In this document: one piece after another, positions 59,368 to 64,000 of the stretch
Position numbering within the stretch: the stretch's first letter is position 1
Layout of the letters: every line of letters begins with the position of its first letter
Assembly: GCA_040266995.1 (NCBI GenBank)
Contig: JAWRHV010000023.1
Coordinates: 62,001 to 126,000 of the forward strand
Length of the DNA: 64,000 nt
From: UBA4312 sp040266995
GTDB taxonomy: Bacteria > Bacillota_I > Bacilli_A > Erysipelotrichales > Erysipelotrichaceae
Direction: 5' to 3'
Translations under genes and position numbers: made by a program
Notes under the pieces: generated by a model
What the model was told of the DNA's origin: nothing
Seen by the model: only the letters and a program-made list of their open reading frames with translations
Database searches by the model: none

Positions 59368-59396
59368 ATATTATCGAAATATGAATTCTTCGTCAA
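59368..59396 (-). promoter_or_regulatory. Promoter of the NhaC-family gene
   Basis: Minus strand TTGACG (59391-59396), 17 bases, TAATAT (59368-59373). Confidence 0.65.
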
Positions 59397-59407
59397 CTGC
59401 AGGTTCA

Positions 59408-59436
59408 TTGATGATTATCTGGTTTCATGATATGAT
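59408..59436 (+). promoter_or_regulatory. Promoter of the alanine-dehydrogenase-like gene
   Basis: TTGATG (59408-59413), 17 bases, TATGAT (59431-59436). Its -10 is overlapped by a palindrome. Confidence 0.65.
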
Positions 59437-59459
59437 AATTAAGCAATAATTAATTATCA
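59433..59459. promoter_or_regulatory. Palindromic operator candidate over the -10 region
   Basis: TGATAATTAA and TTAATTATCA form a perfect 10-bp inverted repeat with a 7-base centre. It covers the -10, the start site and the leader up to the SD, where a repressor would block transcription. Confidence 0.55.
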
Positions 59460-59472
59460 GCAGGAGGTTCTT

Positions 59473-60648
59473 ATGCGATTTGGAATACTGAAAGATATAA
59501 AACCGGGAGAATACCGTGTCATCTGTACACCTGTAGAGGTAAAGAGTATTGTAGCAGCCGGGCATGAAGTATGGGCCCAGAAAGATTGTGGAAAAGCCGC
59601 CGGTTTTTCCAATGAGGCATATGCACAGGCGGGTGCCAAAATGATCGACACTGCGAAAGAAATCTATGCTCATTGTGATATGGTCGCTAAAGTCAAAGAA
59701 TTTATGGAGCCTGAATATTCCATGATCCGGGAAAACCAGATTATTCTGGGATGCATTCATCCGGCAGGTCACCCGGAAGAAGTACAAGCTTTATTAGACA
59801 GCCGATGCATTGCGTTTACAGCAGAAGATGCGCATCGCTATGGTTCTCCAAACTGCGAAGCTGCAGGAAAACAAGGGGCTTTGTTCGGGATGGAATCCAT
59901 GCTGACCATAAACGGTGGAAAAGGAAAATATGTAGGTGGGTTTGCCGGTGCCCCCGGAATGAATGTTGTCATTATGGGAGCAGGCACAGTCGGGCAAGGG
60001 GCTCTGCAGGTTTTACATGCCTTAGGTGCCAAATGTACCGTTATGGATATCAACGTAGGTGTCCTTCGAACCTTGTCTAATCAGTACAAAGGCAGTATCG
60101 ATACCATGTTCTGCAACCAGCAGACCATTGCGTCCATCCTTCCGAAAACAGATATGATCCTAAATTGTGTGAAGTGGCCAAAAGAAAGAAAAGACTTCTT
60201 GATCACCAAGGAAATGTTGAAACTGATGGAGCCTGGTTCGGTTCTGGTTGATATTTCCAACGATGATCCGGGAGCCATTGAAAGCAGCCATGAAACACAT
60301 CATGATGATCCGAGATATGTAGTCAATGGTGTTGTTCACTACTGTGTCAGTAACATTCCGGGCGCTGTAGCCAATTCTACTTCTGTTGCCTATGCAGCTG
60401 AAATGCTTCCGATGATACTGTCCATTCTGAATGAAGGTGTCAAAACAACCTGTATCAAAGATGGTTTCTACCGACGGGCATTGACCTGCTATCAAGGATA
60501 TCTGACCCATGAGGAAACCAGTGCCTTGCAGCAAAGACCTTGGGTACGTCCGGAAACCCTTCTTGATATTGAAGATGAAAAACTGGATCCGGCCCCATCC
60601 GCAACTGTTACTCGATCCAATCAATTTTATCCGGAATTTGACAGATAA
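59473..60648 (+). CDS. Alanine dehydrogenase/PNT-family oxidoreductase
   Basis: A 391-residue protein of the alanine dehydrogenase/transhydrogenase family. The N-terminus FGILKDIKPGEYRV aligns with the usual PKEIKxxExRV. The NAD motif is VVIMGAGTVGQGALQVLHALGA, and VVHYCVSNIPGAVANSTS matches the family's HYCVANMPGAV. It is divergent enough that the substrate may be another amino or imino acid. SD CAGGAGG. Confidence 0.78.
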   Translation: MRFGILKDIKPGEYRVICTPVEVKSIVAAGHEVWAQKDCGKAAGFSNEAYAQAGAKMIDTAKEIYAHCDMVAKVKEFMEPEYSMIRENQIILGCIHPAGHPEEVQALLDSRCIAFTAEDAHRYGSPNCEAAGKQGALFGMESMLTINGGKGKYVGGFAGAPGMNVVIMGAGTVGQGALQVLHALGAKCTVMDINVGVLRTLSNQYKGSIDTMFCNQQTIASILPKTDMILNCVKWPKERKDFLITKEMLKLMEPGSVLVDISNDDPGAIESSHETHHDDPRYVVNGVVHYCVSNIPGAVANSTSVAYAAEMLPMILSILNEGVKTTCIKDGFYRRALTCYQGYLTHEETSALQQRPWVRPETLLDIEDEKLDPAPSATVTRSNQFYPEFDR

Positions 60649-60653
60649 AAAAC

Positions 60654-60684
60654 AAACACAGGCTCGTTATCAAAGCCTGTGTTT
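60654..60684 (+). terminator. Terminator of the alanine-dehydrogenase-like gene
   Basis: AAACACAGGC pairs with GCCTGTGTTT, followed by TTATTA. Confidence 0.85.
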
Positions 60685-60762
60685 TTATTAAGCCGTTTTC
60701 CCATCGGCTGTGGCAATAGAGTCATGCGTGCATATACGGGTGCTCTTCATGCTCTTATCGGT

Positions 60763-61106
60763 TTATGCGCAGGATTCTGCCAATGCTTTTCCTAATTCAT
60801 ATACCTTCTTACATTCCTGAGGGAATATTGTTTCATGACGTTCCTGTTTATGCTTCGCATCAAAATACCAGGGTCAGTCTGTCTTACTATAATCTTTTAA
60901 TTGACGTGTATCACCGCTGATAAAGATTTCCGTAGGCCCCACAAATCCATTAAACACCTTCTGATACTCGTCCATCAAGTCGCGATACACGGGATCCGGT
61001 GCATTGCCGGTCATGATCAACTGGCAGCTTCCGTCAAAAGGGTATCTGTATTCCATCCTTTTCTTGGTCCCGCATTGACAACCACAATGTTCTTATGCAT
61101 CCGCAT
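60763..61106 (-). pseudogene. Decayed flavodoxin-fold NADPH-dependent FMN reductase
   Basis: The minus strand from the ATG at 61106 (SD AGGAG, overlapping the upstream flavin reductase gene) encodes NIVVVNAGPRKGWNTDTLL, the FMN-binding start of this family, but stops after 29 codons. In another frame follows the C-terminal part (GNAPDPVYRDLM, FVGPTEIFISGDTRQLKDYSK), interrupted by TGA. Then come PWYFDAKHKQERHETIFP and a final ELGKALAESCA. About 80-90 residues of the middle are missing. So there is an internal deletion, a frame change and one in-frame stop. Confidence 0.8.
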
Positions 61107-61701
61107 TTCTCCTGTCTATCTTCTTTTTGAGCTCTATCCCCTTTTGAAACGCAAGACCTGCAGTATTTCCCAAACAGAGGTAACGCAGCTGCTCTTCATC
61201 ATAGATTAATGGTTTTAGCTTTTCCAAAACGACCTTTCCTCTTTCATCTAATATCGAAGCATCGGCTATGATGCGTTTTACTTCCCCTGTAATCTGCATA
61301 TGGCTTCCAATCGTCACAATATGGATGACCTCGCATTCTAAATTGAGAAGAAGCTGGTCGATGACCGGAGCATCCACACATTTGGCCGGCTTCGTTGTAA
61401 AGCCGATGTTGGCAAGCTTATCTGTTTTGTATCCCGTTTCTACACCTAGATAATCTGCTTCCTTTAATTGATCTGTGGAAGGAAAGCCCAGGACAAATGC
61501 CTTTTTTGACAATAAGTTCTGCAATGTTTTTCTTCGTTGTGAAGCATTGATCGCGATTGTGACACAAGGTGGCTGATGACTGCTGACCATATAAAAAGCC
61601 AGAGTACAGGCATCGGCTCGACCTTCCTTGTCATAAGCAGAAACAACCACGGTTTCTGTCGGTGCTACCAAGGCATGCAGTCTCACTTCTTTCTTTATCA
61701 T
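61093..61701 (-). CDS. Flavin reductase-like FMN-binding protein
   Basis: A 202-residue protein of the flavin-reductase/split-barrel FMN family, with PCVTIAINASQRRKTLQNLL and LECEVIHIVTIGSHMQITGEVKRI (abbreviated). It binds FMN and may reduce flavin or transfer electrons. SD GGAGGAA. It was coupled to the now broken FMN reductase gene downstream, so it may have lost a partner. Confidence 0.85.
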   Translation of the reverse strand: MIKKEVRLHALVAPTETVVVSAYDKEGRADACTLAFYMVSSHQPPCVTIAINASQRRKTLQNLLSKKAFVLGFPSTDQLKEADYLGVETGYKTDKLANIGFTTKPAKCVDAPVIDQLLLNLECEVIHIVTIGSHMQITGEVKRIIADASILDERGKVVLEKLKPLIYDEEQLRYLCLGNTAGLAFQKGIELKKKIDRRNADA

Positions 61702-61785
61702 ATGTATTCCTCCTTATTCGCTACATTAAGAATATCAAAAGAAAGGGCAACCGTATTCTTTCCTGCCCAACCTCATCCTTAAAAA

Positions 61786-61810
61786 AGAAAGTGCTTTGTA
61801 TGCACTTTCT
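61786..61810 (-). terminator. Terminator of the old-yellow-enzyme-type gene
   Basis: AGAAAGTGC pairs with GCACTTTCT, then TTTTTT on the minus strand. Confidence 0.85.
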
Positions 61811-61818
61811 GAAAACGT

Positions 61819-63741
61819 CTAAAGTGTATAGGCCAGCTGCAGTGCTTCCCGTGTCGCATTTTGGAAATTGCTGATTCCGTTTTCTCCGATCCGATATACA
61901 TCAAACCCCTCTTGGATCAGCTGCTCATACAATGGACCGCTGACTTTTTTCTGACCGGCACAATGGATGGCCATATCTATGTCAATGCACGCATCTTTTC
62001 CATCGGCATCCTTATAGAAAATTTTGTCTTTATCAATTTTGATCACTTTGACAGATGTGAGAATTGTCGCCATCGATCCAAGCTGTGCTTTCAACATTTC
62101 TGAATGGATCAAACCACCATGACCGCATACATCGGGCAGCGTTTCCAAAATGGTTACCTCAGATCCTTCCAAGGCGATGCGATGTGCCAGTTCACAACCG
62201 GCAACACCACCACCGATCACAGCCACCTTTTTCCCTTGACCGACTTCGACCTTTCGACGAATAACCCGGTCGCCTCTGACCGTATTCTCAATCCCATCAA
62301 TCGCAGGTTCCGCAAATTCACAACCCATAGCCAGCACAACGTGATCCGGGTGCAAAGAGCGGATCTGCTCCATATCGGCTTCCCTCTGCAGACGAACGTC
62401 TATTTTCTGTCTTTCGACTTCGCCTTTAAACCAATCCAAAGCCTGACGGACTTCTTTTTTAAACGGTGTCATCCCGGCCAGGATCATCTGTCCGCCCAGT
62501 TGTTCGGATTTTTCCAGCAATATAACATTATGCCCTTGTTTCTTGGAAATGATTGAATACTGCATACCAGCTATACCGCCTCCGACGACCACAATGGTTT
62601 TTGGCTGAGCGGATGCTGCCACTACATTTTCATTGTAAAGATCTTCAACGCCGACGTAAGGATTGATGACGCAGCGAATACCACTGTCCGCAAAGGACAT
62701 TCTTTCCATACATCCTTCTAGGCAGTTCAAACAAGTTCGGATCGTTTCTTCTTTTCCCATCAAAATCTTATTCGGCCATTCCGGATCACAGATCATCTGA
62801 CGGCCGATCACGACCAGATCCGCTTGGTTTGTATCAATGATCTGCGCACATATTTCCGGTGTTCTCAATTTACCGACGATAGCCACAGGAATATTCACAG
62901 CTTTTTTAATGGCTTCACTGATATAGGTATATGGAGCTTCTTGCGAATACTGTGTCGGTACAACTTCGGCAAACTCGTAGAAGCCGACAGAAATGTTGAG
63001 CATATCAATACCGCATTCTTCGGCCATCTTACAAATTTCAACAGCGGATCCAACGGTATTTCCTTGTGGGAAATCTACGGCACCAAGTCGTAATCCGATA
63101 ATGAATGGCCGTCCGCATTTTTCCCGAATGCCTTCTGCGATTTCCCGAATGATCCGAAACCGGTTTTCTAGAGAGCCTCCATATTCATCGGTCCGCTTAT
63201 TCCAGGCAGGATTAATAAATTGATTCAGAAGATACATGTGGGCAGCATGAATTTCAATTCCATCGTATCTGGCGTTTTTTGCGTTCACCGCTGATGTGAT
63301 AAAATCATCCACTACCTTCTTGATTTCTTCCTTTGTCATGGCCCGAGCTCCGTTCCCATCGCTGCTTGAAACATTTTCAGCGCCGTAGGTATACTCAGAA
63401 TGTGCCAAAAAACCACCATGATGCAGCTGTATGATGATCTTAGCTCCAAATGCATGGACAGAATCGGTAATGTCAAACAAGTCAGCAACCGTCACTGGAT
63501 CGTTGATGCGGATCTGCCGATCGGATATCTTTCCTTCCGGCCAGGACACAGATGCTGCTTCCTGTATGATCAGACCCACGCCTCCTTTGGCCCGATTTCT
63601 AAGATACTGCACCATCTTTCGTTCCGGTGTTCCATTGAAAGACGAAAAATTCGTTACCATTGGAGGCATCACAATGCGGTTTTTTACCGGGATCCCCCCT
63701 ATTGTAATCGGTTGAAATAACGCTTTTACATTCTCCTTCAT
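61819..63741 (-). CDS. Old-yellow-enzyme family oxidoreductase with [4Fe-4S] and FAD domains
   Basis: A 640-residue protein of the 2,4-dienoyl-CoA reductase/BaiCD type. An FMN TIM barrel (1-about 350) shows KNRIVMPPM, IIIQLHHGG, DGIEIHAAHMYLLNQFINP and NKRTDEYGGSLENR. A [4Fe-4S] motif CLNCLEGC plus a distal Cys in IRCVINP follows. The C-terminal FAD/NAD domains show VVVGGGIAGMQ and VIGGGVAGCE. It should reduce an activated C=C bond (enoate, bile-acid or similar), substrate unknown. It is divergent from a TetR regulator with a shared palindrome. Confidence 0.88.
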   Translation of the reverse strand: MKENVKALFQPITIGGIPVKNRIVMPPMVTNFSSFNGTPERKMVQYLRNRAKGGVGLIIQEAASVSWPEGKISDRQIRINDPVTVADLFDITDSVHAFGAKIIIQLHHGGFLAHSEYTYGAENVSSSDGNGARAMTKEEIKKVVDDFITSAVNAKNARYDGIEIHAAHMYLLNQFINPAWNKRTDEYGGSLENRFRIIREIAEGIREKCGRPFIIGLRLGAVDFPQGNTVGSAVEICKMAEECGIDMLNISVGFYEFAEVVPTQYSQEAPYTYISEAIKKAVNIPVAIVGKLRTPEICAQIIDTNQADLVVIGRQMICDPEWPNKILMGKEETIRTCLNCLEGCMERMSFADSGIRCVINPYVGVEDLYNENVVAASAQPKTIVVVGGGIAGMQYSIISKKQGHNVILLEKSEQLGGQMILAGMTPFKKEVRQALDWFKGEVERQKIDVRLQREADMEQIRSLHPDHVVLAMGCEFAEPAIDGIENTVRGDRVIRRKVEVGQGKKVAVIGGGVAGCELAHRIALEGSEVTILETLPDVCGHGGLIHSEMLKAQLGSMATILTSVKVIKIDKDKIFYKDADGKDACIDIDMAIHCAGQKKVSGPLYEQLIQEGFDVYRIGENGISNFQNATREALQLAYTL

Positions 63742-63820
63742 GATATTCTCCTTTTTTTATGGTATCTTTACTTTTATTATAGGTTTTTAATCTTTCTTTA
63801 AATAATTAACAATTGTGAAG

Positions 63821-63842
63821 TATTGTATACAAGTATACAATA
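63821..63842. promoter_or_regulatory. TetR-type operator candidate
   Basis: TATTGTATAC-AA-GTATACAATA is a perfect 10-bp inverted repeat with a 2-base centre, lying between the divergent oxidoreductase and TetR genes. Confidence 0.65.
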
Positions 63843-63873
63843 TGAGTAACTTATATACTTGGAGAACAGAACC

Positions 63874-64000
63874 ATGAATACCAAAAAAATGCTGTTTCAG
63901 GCCATTGAAAAACTCGTTGGCCAAAAACAATTTTCAAAGATTACCGTTCAGGATATTCTGGATGAAGCCGAGGTTTCCAGGCGTACATTCTATAAGTATT
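63874..64000 (+). CDS. TetR-family regulator (C-terminus beyond window)
   Basis: The frame from the ATG at 63874 (SD GGAG) is open to the window end (42 codons). Residues about 17-42 contain FSKITVQDILDEAEVSRRTFYKY, the helix-turn-helix of TetR proteins. The ligand domain is not visible. It likely controls the divergent old-yellow-enzyme-type gene and itself through the palindrome between them. Confidence 0.85.
   Translation, partial: MNTKKMLFQAIEKLVGQKQFSKITVQDILDEAEVSRRTFYKY

Noticed and set aside
60874..61056. A 60-residue minus-strand reading frame as an independent gene
   Set aside because: It is a fragment of the broken FMN reductase, out of frame with the real start.
1..64000. CRISPR arrays, insertion sequences, integrases, prophage genes, rRNA and tRNA genes
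   Set aside because: I found no regularly spaced repeats, transposase or integrase proteins, or tRNA/rRNA-like sequence while reading the window.

Overview
The window looks like chromosomal DNA from a low-to-moderate GC Bacillota, most likely an anaerobic gut Erysipelotrichia. I infer this from the protein families, the Gram-positive lipoprotein and wall-anchor signals, a lysine (L-box) riboswitch, lysine synthesis through meso-diaminopimelate dehydrogenase, and an Ech-type hydrogenase. The taxonomic call is moderate confidence. I see no rRNA, tRNA, CRISPR array, insertion sequence or phage gene, and base composition looks even.

Layout. 1-2.0 kb: a thiol peroxide-defence operon on the minus strand (glutathione peroxidase, a thioredoxin-reductase-like flavoprotein, thioredoxin, and an OhrR-type regulator cut by the window edge). 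3.4-7.5 kb: the lysA-dapA-dapB-ddh operon behind a lysine riboswitch. 7.6-23 kb: mostly single genes, including an Atg22-like transporter, the RNA 2'-phosphotransferase KptA, a large secreted GH32 fructanase, YigZ, a ComB-like phosphatase, an SPFH/zinc-ribbon protein, an NSS symporter and a clostripain-family protease. 23.0-25.5 kb: a TetM/EF-G-like GTPase fused to a YacP/Rae1-type NYN nuclease. 25.5-35.4 kb: CapA, a C39-like peptidase, a ROK kinase, a FAD oxidoreductase/[2Fe-2S] reductase pair, a YoaS/YozG-like cassette with a DUF4173 protein, and a radical SAM/SPASM enzyme coupled to a tiny lipoprotein with YGPP repeats. 35.4-43.3 kb: a complete echABCDEF group 4 [NiFe] hydrogenase operon with hypC, hypD and hypE, plus a convergent hypA. 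44.6-46.7 kb: a membrane pyrophosphatase. 49.3-57.9 kb: a glycerol operon (glpP, glpK, glpF, a three-protein glycerol-3-phosphate oxidoreductase, dhaKLM) with an elaborate leader. 57.9-64 kb: an NhaC antiporter, an alanine-dehydrogenase-like protein behind a palindromic operator, a flavin reductase with a decayed FMN-reductase pseudogene, and an old-yellow-enzyme family oxidoreductase divergent from a TetR regulator cut by the window end.

How the genes fit together. Ech, the ion-pumping pyrophosphatase and NhaC suggest fermentative energy metabolism built on H2, PPi and ion gradients. Glycerol enters through GlpF, is phosphorylated by GlpK and oxidised to dihydroxyacetone phosphate. The DhaKLM kinase reaches the same product from dihydroxyacetone using PTS phosphate.

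The items I find most worth pursuing are the A-site GTPase/A-site nuclease fusion, the radical SAM/YGPP lipoprotein pair, and a recurring promoter layout in which a -10 hexamer lies exactly six bases before the ATG with no ribosome binding site. That layout implies frequent leaderless mRNAs.
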